The translations under genes and the position numbers were made by a program. The notes under the pieces were generated by a model. That model ran no database searches. It saw only the letters and a program-made list of their open reading frames with translations, and had not been told where the DNA came from. Shown here piece by piece: positions 25,960 to 34,571 of a stretch of DNA of 64,000 nt. The stretch is taken from positions 5,346,001-5,410,000 of the forward strand of contig NZ_CP102951.1 in assembly GCF_024741815.1 (NCBI RefSeq), read 5' to 3'. The DNA is from Pseudomonas sp. LS1212 (lineage in GTDB: Bacteria > Pseudomonadota > Gammaproteobacteria > Pseudomonadales > Pseudomonadaceae). Each line of letters opens with the position of its first letter. Within the stretch, counting starts at the first letter, position 1.

Positions 25960-27227
25960 GTCTCAGCATTCTCGGCGCCCGCGTCATCGACCCCGCCAGC
26001 GGCCTGGACAAAATCAGCGACCTGCATGTCAGCGAAGGCAAGATCGTCGCCATCGGCGCCGCACCGGCCGGTTTCAGCCCTAGCCAGACCCTCGAAGCCC
26101 ACGGGCTGGTGGCTGCACCCGGCCTGGTCGACCTGAGCGCCGCGCTGCGCGAACCCGGCTACAGCCGCAAGGGCACCATCGCCAGTGAAACCCGCGCGGC
26201 CGCCGCCGGTGGCGTCACCAGCCTGTGCTGCCCACCACGGACCAGGCCGGTGCTGGACACCTCCGCCGTGGCCGAACTGATACTCGACCGCGCCCGCGAG
26301 GCCGGTCACTGCAAAGTGTTCCCGATCGGCGCCCTGAGCAAGGGCCTGGAAGGCGAACAGCTGGCCGAACTGGTCGCCCTTCGTGACGCCGGCTGCGTCG
26401 CCTTCGGCAATGGCCTGAACAGCTTCCAGAACACCCGCACCCTGTGCCGGGCCCTGGAGTACGCCGCAACCTTCGACCTGACCGTGATATTCCACTCCCA
26501 GGACCGCGACCTAGCCCAGGGTGGCCTGGCCCATGAAGGCCCCACCGCAAGTTTCCTCGGCCTGCCGGGTATCCCCGAGACCGCTGAAACCGTGGCCCTG
26601 GCCCGCGATCTGTTGCTGGTCGAGCAGAGCGGGGTGCGCGCGCACTTCAGCCAGCTGACCAGTTTCCGCGGCGTTCAATTGATCGAACAGGCCCAGGCCC
26701 GTGGCTTGCCGGTTACCGCCGATGTGGCGCTGTACCAGTTGATCCTCACCGACGAAGCCCTGACCGGCTTCTCCAGCCTCTATCACGTCCAGCCGCCCCT
26801 GCGCACCCACGCAGACCGCGAAGGGCTGCGCGCAGCGGTGAAATCAGGCGTGGTCCAGGCGATCGCCAGCCATCACCAGCCGCACGAGCGCGATGCCAAG
26901 CTTGCCCCGTTTGGCGCCACGGAGCCTGGCATCAGCAGTGTCGAGCTGCTCCTGCCGCTGGCTTTGACCCTCGTGGAAGACGGCCTGCTCGACCTGCCAA
27001 CCCTGCTGGCGCGCCTGAGCAGCGGTCCGGCTGCCGCCCTGCGCTTGCCTGCCGGCCAATTGAAAGTGGGTGCTGCTGCCGACCTGGTGCTGTTCGACCC
27101 GGCGGTTTCGACGGTTGCCGGTGAGCAGTGGCTGTCCAAGGGTGAGAACTGTCCGTTCCTCGGGCATACGTTGCCGGGGGCGGTGCGTTATACCTTGGTG
27201 GATGGACATATCAGTCATACCAGCTGA
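25956..27227 (+). CDS. pyrC: Non-catalytic dihydroorotase homologue (PyrC')
   Basis: 423 residues, amidohydrolase fold. Active dihydroorotases have the metal motif D-x-H-x-H-L-R-E-P-G; here the segment reads GLVDLSAALREPGYSRKGT, so both histidines are lost. The later metal-site region reads FHSQDRDLAQGG. It therefore should not hydrolyse dihydroorotate. In Pseudomonas such PyrC' proteins are structural partners required for aspartate transcarbamoylase assembly, consistent with the four-base overlap with pyrB. A true pyrC is expected elsewhere. A hairpin and a REP pair follow the stop. Confidence 0.92.
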   Translation: MSLSILGARVIDPASGLDKISDLHVSEGKIVAIGAAPAGFSPSQTLEAHGLVAAPGLVDLSAALREPGYSRKGTIASETRAAAAGGVTSLCCPPRTRPVLDTSAVAELILDRAREAGHCKVFPIGALSKGLEGEQLAELVALRDAGCVAFGNGLNSFQNTRTLCRALEYAATFDLTVIFHSQDRDLAQGGLAHEGPTASFLGLPGIPETAETVALARDLLLVEQSGVRAHFSQLTSFRGVQLIEQAQARGLPVTADVALYQLILTDEALTGFSSLYHVQPPLRTHADREGLRAAVKSGVVQAIASHHQPHERDAKLAPFGATEPGISSVELLLPLALTLVEDGLLDLPTLLARLSSGPAAALRLPAGQLKVGAAADLVLFDPAVSTVAGEQWLSKGENCPFLGHTLPGAVRYTLVDGHISHTS

Positions 27228-27243
27228 AGGCCCTTCGGGCCTT
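27227..27243 (+). terminator. Hairpin behind pyrC'
   Basis: AAGGCCC and GGGCCTT form a perfect seven-pair stem with a TTC loop directly at the stop codon. There is no T tract; it probably acts together with the REP pair that follows. Confidence 0.45.
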
Positions 27244-27244
27244 A

Positions 27245-27303
27245 ATCGCTGGCAAGCCAGCTCCCACAACGCCGAACCCCGTGGGAGCTGGCTTGCCAGC
27301 GAT
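27245..27303. repeat. REP pair (inverted), CGCTGGCAAGCCAGC type
   Basis: ATCGCTGGCAAGCCAGCTCC (27245-27264) and its inverted copy (27281-27303) form two head-to-head REP elements of a type common in fluorescent pseudomonads. Located between the convergent genes pyrC' and the TM2-domain gene. Confidence 0.9.
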
Positions 27304-27326
27304 CGAGCGCGCAAGCGCTTGCAACA

Positions 27327-27746
27327 TCAACGACGCTGGGCGTTCTTCAATGACACCTGATCATTGAGCGTCCAGAAGTCATACAAAACCCCCACCAGAA
27401 ACAACCCGCCCGTCAGCAGGTAGATGATCCCGCTGATCCACTTGCCCTGGTACATCCGGTGCACGCCGAAAAGCCCCAGGAAGGTCAGCAGAATCCAGGC
27501 CACGTTGTAATCGGTTGGCCCTGCGTTAAAACGCAGGTCCGCTTCACGATCCATCGCCGGAATCAGGAACAAGTCGATCAGCCAGCCAATGCCGAGCAGG
27601 CCCAGGGTGAAGAACCAGAGGGTCCCGGTCACCGGCCTGCCATAGTAGAAGCGGTGAGCGCCGGTAAAGCCAAAAATCCATAGCAAATACCCTATGACCT
27701 TGCTGTGCGTGTCCTGCAATCTGACGTCCTGTTGATAACCGTTCAT
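27327..27746 (-). CDS. TM2 domain-containing membrane protein
   Basis: 139 residues with four hydrophobic segments arranged as two TM2 units: VIGYLLWIFGFTGAHRFYYG ... GLLGIGWLIDLFLIP and NVAWILLTFLGLFGVHRMYQG ... GGLFLVGVLYDFWTL. TM2 proteins are small membrane proteins of unknown function. Single gene. Confidence 0.85.
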   Translation of the reverse strand: MNGYQQDVRLQDTHSKVIGYLLWIFGFTGAHRFYYGRPVTGTLWFFTLGLLGIGWLIDLFLIPAMDREADLRFNAGPTDYNVAWILLTFLGLFGVHRMYQGKWISGIIYLLTGGLFLVGVLYDFWTLNDQVSLKNAQRR

Positions 27747-27994
27747 TTCCAGCCCCTGCGGTTTATAGAGAAATTTTCTAAAGAAATATGTGACTTTTGT
27801 GTGGCGAGCCGACGTGTGGTCCTCGGAGCCTTCGATCCGCGCAAACGCTTGTCCTGCCTGACTTGCACGCTGAATCGGCCCCTGATACAGGCACCTTGAT
27901 CACTTTTCGCCACCCATTCGAAACGACAGACGGAACAAAAAGTGACCACAAAGCTGATATAAAGTTTCGCGCCAACCAACATGAGCCCTGCCTA
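27747..27994. other. Divergent intergenic region between TM2 gene and NlpC/P60 gene
   Basis: About 250 bases, AT-richer than the flanks. TATAAA at 27958-27963 could be a -10 for the NlpC/P60 gene, but no matching -35 is seen. An in-frame upward extension of the NlpC/P60 frame to 27797 encodes nothing recognisable, so I place no gene here. Confidence 0.35.
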
Positions 27995-28618
27995 ATGCGT
28001 CCATTTTTCAAGACATGGCTAACTATTTGCCTATTATTGCCCCTGGCCGCCCACGCCACTAATCGTGAGCAACGCTTACCCACCGGCTTCAGCGGCTACA
28101 CCGCAAAAACCAATGCTGCGTACACCTATAAAAAGAGCACCAGCACCGCGGTCAAGAATGCCCCGCGCGCCACTGCCCCCGGCACTGTCGCACAGATGTC
28201 GGCCAAACAGAGCAGCAACGTACTGAGCCGCGCCGTGAACGTGCTCGGCACCCCCTATCGTTGGGGCGGCAGCAGCCCAAGCAAGGGCTTCGACTGCAGT
28301 GGGCTGGTGAAATACGCCTTCCACAACATCGACGAAGTGGACCTTCCGCGCACCTCCAATGCCATGGCCAGCGGCCACGGCCTGAAGGTCGATCGCAAGG
28401 ACCTCAAGCCAGGCGACCTGCTGTTTTTCAACATCAAGAGCCGCCGCGTCAATCATGTGGCTATTTACCTGGGCAATGATCGCTTCATCCATGCACCGCG
28501 TCGGGGCAAGTCGGTGACCATCGACACCCTGAACAAGCCGTACTGGAAGAGCCACTACGTGGTTGCCAAACGCGTGCTGCCGACCGAAGAGAAAACCCTG
28601 CGCCTGAGCCAGCGCTGA
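27995..28618 (+). CDS. NlpC/P60 family peptidoglycan endopeptidase
   Basis: 207 residues from MRPFFKTWLTICLLLPLAAHA, a signal peptide. The catalytic domain starts near residue 77: LGTPYRWGGSSPSKGFDCSGLV contains the catalytic Cys in DCSG, VNHVAIYLGNDRFIHAP the catalytic His, followed by a third polar residue. Such enzymes cut between D-Glu and diaminopimelate in murein peptides. Periplasmic or outer-membrane associated. Convergent to pilT and separated by a hairpin. Confidence 0.92.
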   Translation: MRPFFKTWLTICLLLPLAAHATNREQRLPTGFSGYTAKTNAAYTYKKSTSTAVKNAPRATAPGTVAQMSAKQSSNVLSRAVNVLGTPYRWGGSSPSKGFDCSGLVKYAFHNIDEVDLPRTSNAMASGHGLKVDRKDLKPGDLLFFNIKSRRVNHVAIYLGNDRFIHAPRRGKSVTIDTLNKPYWKSHYVVAKRVLPTEEKTLRLSQR

Positions 28619-28650
28619 TCGCCCCACCCCGAGCCGAACGCCCAGCGCAG

Positions 28651-28691
28651 AAAGGCCAGGCGTCAGAAACCCTCTGGCGACCTGGCCTTTT
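28651..28691. terminator. Bidirectional hairpin at the ends of the NlpC/P60 gene and pilT
   Basis: AAAGGCCAGG (28651-28660) pairs with CCTGGCCTTT (28681-28690), with T on the right and A on the left. The hairpin overlaps the last codons of minus-strand pilT, whose stop is at 28663-28665. Confidence 0.7.
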
Positions 28692-29697
28692 CCATTGCGC
28701 TGTCACGCGCAATCACACCCTTGGCGAGCAGATCCTTGAGGCTCATATCCAGCGTCCGCATGCCCAATGCTCCGCCGGTCTGGATCGAGGAATACATCTG
28801 CGCGACCTTGTCTTCGCGTATCAGGTTTCGAATCGCCGACGTGCCCAGCATGATTTCGTGAGCGGCGACCCGGCCGCCCCCCATCTTCCTGACGAGCACC
28901 TGGGAAACCACCGCCTGCAAGGATTCCGACAACATCGAACGAACCATGGATTTTTCCTCGGCGGGAAAAACGTCCACAACCCGGTCGATGGTTTTCGACG
29001 CCGAGGTGGTGTGTAGCGTACCGAACACCAGATGCCCGGTTTCTGCCGCTGTCAGCGCCAGGCGAATGGTTTCCAGGTCACGCATTTCGCCAACCAGGAT
29101 GACATCCGGGTCCTCACGCAGCGCCGAACGCAGTGCATTGCCGAAGCCCAGGGTATCGCAGTGCACTTCGCGCTGATTGATCAAGCATTTGCGCGATTCG
29201 TGAACAAATTCGATCGGGTCTTCGATGGTCAGAATATGCCGATGCCTGGTGTTATTGAGGTAATCGACCATGGCTGCCAACGTCGTCGACTTACCGGAGC
29301 CGGTAGGACCGGTGACCAACACCAACCCCCTGGGCATGTCGGCAATCCTGCGAAACACATCTCCCATGCCAAGGTCCTCCATGCTCAGGACCTTGGCCGG
29401 AATGGTTCGAAACACGGCACCGGCGCCCCGACTCTGATGGAAGGCATTGACCCGAAAGCGCGCCACATCCGGGATTTCGAAGGAAAAGTCGATCTCCAGA
29501 CAGGCTTCGAAGTTCTTGCGCTGTTTTTCGTTCATGATGGCGTCAATCAGCTCGTGGACCTGTTCGTGGTCCAGGGCCGGAAGATTGATGCGACGCATAT
29601 CACCGTCTACCCGGATCATCGGCGGCAGCCCTGCCGAAAGGTGCAGGTCGGAGGCGCCTTGCCTGGCGCCGAAGGCCAGCAGCTCGGTAACGTCCAT
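28663..29697 (-). CDS. pilT: PilT, type IV pilus retraction ATPase
   Basis: Hexameric inner-membrane-associated ATPase that depolymerises type IV pili. 344 residues from MDVTELLAFGARQGASDLHLS; the open frame extends 21 codons upstream without family sequence. Walker A VTGPTGSGKSTTLAAM, Asp box IEDPIEFVH, Walker B DVILVGEMRD, His box FGTLHTTSASKTID, and the PilT-specific AIRNLIRE near the C-terminus. In P. aeruginosa pilU follows pilT; here the next gene is a convergent hydrolase and pilU is absent from this locus. Confidence 0.96.
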   Translation of the reverse strand: MDVTELLAFGARQGASDLHLSAGLPPMIRVDGDMRRINLPALDHEQVHELIDAIMNEKQRKNFEACLEIDFSFEIPDVARFRVNAFHQSRGAGAVFRTIPAKVLSMEDLGMGDVFRRIADMPRGLVLVTGPTGSGKSTTLAAMVDYLNNTRHRHILTIEDPIEFVHESRKCLINQREVHCDTLGFGNALRSALREDPDVILVGEMRDLETIRLALTAAETGHLVFGTLHTTSASKTIDRVVDVFPAEEKSMVRSMLSESLQAVVSQVLVRKMGGGRVAAHEIMLGTSAIRNLIREDKVAQMYSSIQTGGALGMRTLDMSLKDLLAKGVIARDSAMEKARSPEGF

Positions 29698-29762
29698 GAG
29701 TCTCCCCAAATACAGACAAGCAGGTAGAATGCCGCAGACCCAAGACCCGCTGGCGCACATTA

Positions 29763-30449
29763 ATGTCCACGATAGCAGACAACGTTTTGACGGTAAGTGC
29801 CCGAATTAGTGCCGCAGCACGAGCCGCCGGCCGCGATGAGGCGAGCATCGGCCTGCTGGCCGTGAGCAAGACCAAACCCGCTGCGGCCGTGCGCGAAGCA
29901 TTCGCTGCCGGCATCCGTGACTTTGGCGAAAACTACCTTCAGGAAGCCCTGGGCAAGCAGCTTGAGCTGACCGACCTGCCCTTGACTTGGCACTTCATCG
30001 GCCCCATTCAGTCGAACAAGACGCGTGCAATCGCCGAAAATTTCGCCTGGGTACATTCCGTGGATCGTCTGAAAATTGCCCAACGCCTGTCCGAGCAGCG
30101 CCCCGAGGGCCTGCCGCCGCTCAATATCTGTATCCAGGTCAATGTCAGCGGCGAAGCGAGCAAGTCCGGTTGCAGCGCTGCCGACCTGCCGGCCCTGGCT
30201 GCTGCGATCTCAAGCTTGCCGCGACTCAAACTGCGCGGCCTGATGGCGATTCCAGAACCGACCGAGGACCGCGCAGCACAAGACGCGGCCTTTGCGACCG
30301 TTCGAACACTGCAAGACAGCCTGAACCTGCCGCTAGACACACTTTCGATGGGCATGAGTCACGACCTGGAGTCGGCAATCGCACAAGGTGCGACCTGGGT
30401 CCGGATCGGCACAGCACTGTTTGGCGCGCGTGACTATGGCCAGCCCTAG
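29763..30449 (+). CDS. yggS: Pyridoxal-phosphate homeostasis protein (YggS/PLPBP)
   Basis: 228 residues, alanine-racemase N-terminal fold. IGLLAVSKTKPAAAVREA contains the PLP-binding lysine; FGENYLQEALGKQ, WHFIGPIQSNKTRAIAENF, QVNVSGEASKSG, LSMGMSHDLESAIAQGATWVRIGTALFG. Binds PLP without known catalysis and keeps vitamin B6 and amino-acid pools in balance. Start of the yggS-proC-yggT-yggU string, divergent from pilT. Confidence 0.95.
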   Translation: MSTIADNVLTVSARISAAARAAGRDEASIGLLAVSKTKPAAAVREAFAAGIRDFGENYLQEALGKQLELTDLPLTWHFIGPIQSNKTRAIAENFAWVHSVDRLKIAQRLSEQRPEGLPPLNICIQVNVSGEASKSGCSAADLPALAAAISSLPRLKLRGLMAIPEPTEDRAAQDAAFATVRTLQDSLNLPLDTLSMGMSHDLESAIAQGATWVRIGTALFGARDYGQP

Positions 30450-30485
30450 CCGCGTACCGTTACCGCTTCTTTATAAGGATTTTTC

Positions 30486-31304
30486 ATGAGCAAGACTCGC
30501 ATTGCCTTTATAGGTGCCGGAAACATGGCTGCCAGCCTGATCGGTGGCTTGCGCGCCCAAGGCCTGGAAGCATCGCAGATTCGTGCCAGCGATCCTGGCG
30601 CCGAACAGCGTGCCAAGGTTCATGCCGAGCACGGCATTGAACTGTTCGCCGACAATGCCCAGGCCATCGATGGCGCTGATGTGGTGGTCCTGGCGGTCAA
30701 GCCGCAAGCCATGAAAGCCGTTTGTGAAGCGCTGCGCCCCAGCCTCAAGCCGCAGCAGCTGGTGGTCTCCATCGCCGCCGGGATTACCTGCGCGAGCATG
30801 AACAACTGGCTCGGCGCACAACCGATCGTGCGTTGCATGCCCAATACCCCGGCGCTGCTGCGTCAAGGCGTCAGCGGATTGTATGCCACCGAGCAAGTGT
30901 CGCCAGAACAACGCCAACAGGCCGAGCAGCTGCTGTCCGCCGTCGGCATCGCCCTGTGGCTGGACCAGGAGCAACAACTCGATGCCGTCACCGCCGTGTC
31001 CGGCAGCGGTCCTGCGTACTTCTTCCTGCTGATCGAGGCCATGACCGCCGCCGGCGAGAAACTTGGCCTGCCACGTGAAACCGCTGCCCGCCTGACCCTG
31101 CAAACCGCCCTGGGCGCTGCGCACATGGCCGTTTCCAGCGATGTCGATGCCGCCGAGCTGCGCCGCCGGGTGACCTCGCCCGCAGGCACCACGGAAGCTG
31201 CCATCAAGTCGTTCCAGGCCGATGGTTTCGAGGCGTTGGTAGAGAAAGCGCTGAACGCTGCTGCACACCGGTCGGCCGAGATGGCCGAGCAACTGGGCAA
31301 ATAA
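30486..31304 (+). CDS. proC: Pyrroline-5-carboxylate reductase
   Basis: Last step of proline synthesis, NAD(P)H reduction of P5C. 272 residues. N-terminal dinucleotide fold RIAFIGAGNMAASLIGGL, VVLAVKPQAMKAV, and the C-terminal signature TAVSGSGPAYFFLLIEAM with RRRVTSPAGTTEAAIK. Between yggS and yggT as in most gamma-proteobacteria; AAGGA precedes the ATG. Confidence 0.96.
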   Translation: MSKTRIAFIGAGNMAASLIGGLRAQGLEASQIRASDPGAEQRAKVHAEHGIELFADNAQAIDGADVVVLAVKPQAMKAVCEALRPSLKPQQLVVSIAAGITCASMNNWLGAQPIVRCMPNTPALLRQGVSGLYATEQVSPEQRQQAEQLLSAVGIALWLDQEQQLDAVTAVSGSGPAYFFLLIEAMTAAGEKLGLPRETAARLTLQTALGAAHMAVSSDVDAAELRRRVTSPAGTTEAAIKSFQADGFEALVEKALNAAAHRSAEMAEQLGK

Positions 31305-31314
31305 GGAGCCGAAG

Positions 31315-31905
31315 ATGATTGGACTCAGCACCGCAGCTATTTATGTACTGCAAACCCTCGGCAGCCTGTTTCTGCTGATCGTGCTCCTGCGCTTCGTACT
31401 GCAGCTGGTACGCGCGGACTTCTACAACCCGCTCAGCCAGTTTGCCGTGCGGGCGACCCAGCCCCTGCTCAAACCGCTGCGCCGGATCATTCCGAGCCTG
31501 TTCGGCCTGGACATGTCTTCACTGTTACTGGCCATCATCATTCAGATGCTGATGATGGTCGCGACCCTGCTACTGGCCTATGGCACAACGGGCAACCCGC
31601 TACAACTGCTGATCTGGTCGATCATCGGGGTCACCGGACTGTTCCTGAACATTTTTTTCTATGCCCTGATCATCAGCGTGATCCTTTCCTGGGTCGCACC
31701 CGGCAGCCACAACCCTGGCGCCGAGCTGGTCAACCAGATCTGCGAACCGGCCCTGGTGCCGTTCCGGCGCATCCTGCCGAACCTGGGCGGCCTGGATATC
31801 TCGCCGATCCTCGCGTTCATGGTGCTCAAGCTGCTGGACATGCTGGTCATCACCAATCTCGCAGCCATGACCGGCATGCCTGAAATCCTTCGCATGCTGG
31901 CCTGA
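31315..31905 (+). CDS. yggT: YggT family membrane protein
   Basis: 196 residues with two repeats of the YggT unit, each with two hydrophobic segments: LFLLIVLLRFVLQLVRADFYNPLSQF and FYALIISVILSWVAPGSHNPGAELVNQI. Linked in the literature to osmotic stress; molecular role unknown. Ten bases behind proC; the stop overlaps the next start by one base. Confidence 0.92.
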   Translation: MIGLSTAAIYVLQTLGSLFLLIVLLRFVLQLVRADFYNPLSQFAVRATQPLLKPLRRIIPSLFGLDMSSLLLAIIIQMLMMVATLLLAYGTTGNPLQLLIWSIIGVTGLFLNIFFYALIISVILSWVAPGSHNPGAELVNQICEPALVPFRRILPNLGGLDISPILAFMVLKLLDMLVITNLAAMTGMPEILRMLA

Positions 31906-32192
31906 TGAGCTATTTCCGCTGGGACGGCGAGGACCTGATCCTCGATTGCCACCTGCAACCGAAGGCCAGCAGCGACGAGTTCGCCGGCCTTCATGGTGAT
32001 CGCCTGAAGATCCGCCTCACTGCCCCGCCGGTCGAAGGCAAGGCCAATGCGCACCTGATTGCGTTTTTGGCCAATGCTTTTGGGACTTCCAAGAGCCAGG
32101 TGTGCCTGATCAGTGGTGAGTTGAATCGGCAGAAGCGGGTGCGGATACAGCGGCCCGGTAAACTTCCGGATTTACCGGGGCTATCCAGATAG
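31905..32192 (+). CDS. DUF167 (YggU) family protein
   Basis: 95 residues. FRWDGEDLILDCHLQPKASSDEF, LKIRLTAPPVEGKANAHLIAFLA and GTSKSQVCLISGELNRQKRVRI match the small alpha/beta YggU family of unknown function. TGATG overlap with yggT points to translational coupling. A REP pair follows. Confidence 0.9.
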   Translation: MSYFRWDGEDLILDCHLQPKASSDEFAGLHGDRLKIRLTAPPVEGKANAHLIAFLANAFGTSKSQVCLISGELNRQKRVRIQRPGKLPDLPGLSR

Positions 32193-32194
32193 TC

Positions 32195-32258
32195 ATCGCG
32201 GGCAAGCCCGCTCCTGCAAGGACTGCGTTGCACCTGTAGAAGCGGGCTTGCCCGCGAT
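32195..32258. repeat. REP pair (inverted), CGCGGGCAAGCCCGC type
   Basis: ATCGCGGGCAAGCCCGCT (32195-32212) and the inverted AGCGGGCTTGCCCGCGAT (32241-32258) lie in the gap between the yggU-like gene and metX. The arm sequence differs from the pair at 27245. Confidence 0.9.
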
Positions 32259-32340
32259 AGGCCCCTGAGCCCACCACATTGCTTGCTGCCTGCCCCCACC
32301 CTCTTTAGACTTACGCCTCATTTAAGCGAGAGCAGGGTCG

Positions 32341-33480
32341 ATGTCCACTGTCTTTCCCCCCGATTCAGTAGGTCTGGTCACACCGCAACTGGCACATTTC
32401 AGCGAACCACTGGCCCTGGCCTGTGGCCGCTCGATCGCGGCCTATGATCTGGTTTTCGAAACCTACGGCACGCTCAACGCCAGCGCCAGCAACGCCGTGC
32501 TCATCTGCCACGCCTTGTCCGGCCATCATCATGCCGCTGGCTATCATAGTGTCGATGAGCGCAAGCCCGGCTGGTGGGACAGCTGCATCGGCCCCGGCAA
32601 GCCGATCGATACCAAAAAGTTCTTCGTGGTCAGCCTGAACAACCTCGGCGGTTGCAACGGCTCGACTGGCCCCAGCAGCATCAATCCGGCCACCAGCAAA
32701 CCTTTCGGCGCCGAGTTTCCGGTGCTGACCGTCGAAGACTGGGTGCACAGCCAGGCCCGCCTGGCCGATCACCTGGGCATCGGCCAGTGGGCCGCCGTGG
32801 TAGGCGGCAGCCTGGGCGGCATGCAGGCCCTGCAGTGGACGATCAGCTACCCGAACCGGGTCCGCCACTGTCTGGCCATCGCTTCGGCGCCCAAGCTCTC
32901 GGCGCAGAACATCGCCTTTAACGAAGTCGCCCGTCAGGCGATTCTCTCCGACCCGGAGTTCCATGGCGGTTATTTCCAGGAACAAGGCGTGATTCCCAAG
33001 CGGGGGTTGATGCTGGCGCGCATGGTCGGCCACATCACCTACCTGTCGGACGATTCCATGGGCGAGAAATTCGGCCGTGGCCTCAAGAGCGAGAAGCTCA
33101 ACTACGACTTCCACAGCGTCGAATTCCAGGTCGAAAGCTACCTGCGCTATCAGGGTGAGGAGTTCTCCGGCCGTTTCGACGCCAACACCTACCTGCTGAT
33201 GACCAAGGCCCTGGACTACTTCGACCCGGCCGCCAACTGTGACGATAACCTGGCCAAGACCCTTGCCCACGTCACCGCCGACTTTTGCGTGATGTCGTTC
33301 ACCACCGACTGGCGCTTCTCCCCGGCCCGCTCGCGGGAACTGGTCGATGCCCTGATGGCGGCGAAAAAGAACGTCTGCTACCTCGAGATCGATGCACCGC
33401 AGGGCCACGACGCCTTCCTGATTCCGATCCCGCGTTACTTGCAGGCCTTCAGCAGCTACATGAACCGTATTGCACTCTGA
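32341..33480 (+). CDS. metX: Homoserine O-acyltransferase
   Basis: 379 residues, alpha/beta-hydrolase. Acylates homoserine in methionine synthesis. ICHALSGHHHAAG, NNLGGCNGSTGPSSINP, nucleophile serine in VVGGSLGGMQALQW, and the C-terminal EIDAPQGHDAFLIP with the catalytic His. Pseudomonas MetX enzymes often use succinyl-CoA in spite of the family name; specificity cannot be read here with certainty. Followed seven bases later by metW, its constant partner in these genomes. Confidence 0.94.
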   Translation: MSTVFPPDSVGLVTPQLAHFSEPLALACGRSIAAYDLVFETYGTLNASASNAVLICHALSGHHHAAGYHSVDERKPGWWDSCIGPGKPIDTKKFFVVSLNNLGGCNGSTGPSSINPATSKPFGAEFPVLTVEDWVHSQARLADHLGIGQWAAVVGGSLGGMQALQWTISYPNRVRHCLAIASAPKLSAQNIAFNEVARQAILSDPEFHGGYFQEQGVIPKRGLMLARMVGHITYLSDDSMGEKFGRGLKSEKLNYDFHSVEFQVESYLRYQGEEFSGRFDANTYLLMTKALDYFDPAANCDDNLAKTLAHVTADFCVMSFTTDWRFSPARSRELVDALMAAKKNVCYLEIDAPQGHDAFLIPIPRYLQAFSSYMNRIAL

Positions 33481-33487
33481 GGACTCC

Positions 33488-34108
33488 ATGAGAGCCGACC
33501 TGGAAATCATCCAAGACTGGATCCCCGCCGGCAGCCGGGTACTCGACCTCGGTTGCGGCAATGGCGAGCTACTGACCTGGTTGCGCGACCACAAGCAGGT
33601 CAGCGGCTATGGCCTGGAAATCGACCCGGACAATATTGCCGAATGTGTCGCCAAGGGCGTCAATGTCATCGAGCAGGACCTGGACGAGGGTCTGGGCAAT
33701 TTCGCCAGCAACAGCTTCGATATCGTGGTCATGACCCAGGCCCTGCAGGCCGTCGACTATCCGGACCGGATCCTCGACGAAATGCTGCGCGTCGGCCGCG
33801 AGTGCATCATCACCTTCCCCAACTTCGGTCACTGGCGCTGCCGCTGGTACCTTGCAAGCAAAGGCCGGATGCCCGTATCGGAGTTCCTGCCGTACACTTG
33901 GTACAACACGCCGAACATTCACTTCTGCACCTTCGAGGACTTCGAGGAGTTGTGCCGTGAGCGTCGCGCCCAGGTTCTGAACCGGCTGGCCGTCGATCAC
34001 GAGCACCGGCACGGGTGGGCAAGCAAGCTATGGCCTAATCTTTTAGGGGAGATCGGTATTTACCGAGTCAGTAGCCCTGGCCTGCTGGATCACCAGGTAG
34101 CGGTGTAG
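33488..34108 (+). CDS. metW: Methionine biosynthesis protein MetW
   Basis: 206 residues from MRADLEIIQDWIPAGSRVLDLG, a SAM-methyltransferase-like fold: DLGCGNGELLTWLRDHK, VNVIEQDLDEGLGNF, FDIVVMTQALQAVDYP. MetW is required with MetX for homoserine acylation in many proteobacteria. AGGA precedes the ATG at 33488; the frame extends to 33470 over the metX end but without support. Confidence 0.94.
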   Translation: MRADLEIIQDWIPAGSRVLDLGCGNGELLTWLRDHKQVSGYGLEIDPDNIAECVAKGVNVIEQDLDEGLGNFASNSFDIVVMTQALQAVDYPDRILDEMLRVGRECIITFPNFGHWRCRWYLASKGRMPVSEFLPYTWYNTPNIHFCTFEDFEELCRERRAQVLNRLAVDHEHRHGWASKLWPNLLGEIGIYRVSSPGLLDHQVAV

Positions 34109-34133
34109 CCCTGTTAATTCGAGGAGAACGAAC

Positions 34134-34571
34134 ATGCGTCGCATAGCTCTGTTTCTGATCAGCCTGTGCCTGGCCATTCCAGCCATGGCGGCCGACCCTG
34201 CCAAGGCCGAGCGCAAGGAAGTCTTCGGTGACGTCACGGTGCACTACAGCACATTTGCATCTACCTTCCTGCAACCGGATATCGCCAAGGCGACCGACCT
34301 GGTGCGCAGTAAAAACCAGGGCGTGCTGAACGTTGCCATCCTCAAGGAAGGAAAACCCAAGACCGCAGCCGTCAGTGGCATGGTCAGGGACCTGACCGGG
34401 CGCAGCCAGTCACTCAAATTCAAGCAGGTCACCGAACAAGGCTCGGTGTATTACCTGGCGCAGTACAAGGTCGACCTGCAAGAAACCGTTACCTTCACAG
34501 TTAATGTCCAGACTGAGGGCGGTACCCCGAACACCTTCAGTTTCCAGCAGGAAGTCTTTCCAGGCGAATGA
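34134..34571 (+). CDS. DUF4426 domain-containing exported protein
   Basis: 145 residues with a signal peptide ending PAMAA. KEVFGDVTVHYSTFASTFLQPDIAKA opens a small beta-rich domain found mainly next to metXW and rdgB in gamma-proteobacteria. Function unknown. ATGA overlap with rdgB. Confidence 0.88.
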   Translation: MRRIALFLISLCLAIPAMAADPAKAERKEVFGDVTVHYSTFASTFLQPDIAKATDLVRSKNQGVLNVAILKEGKPKTAAVSGMVRDLTGRSQSLKFKQVTEQGSVYYLAQYKVDLQETVTFTVNVQTEGGTPNTFSFQQEVFPGE

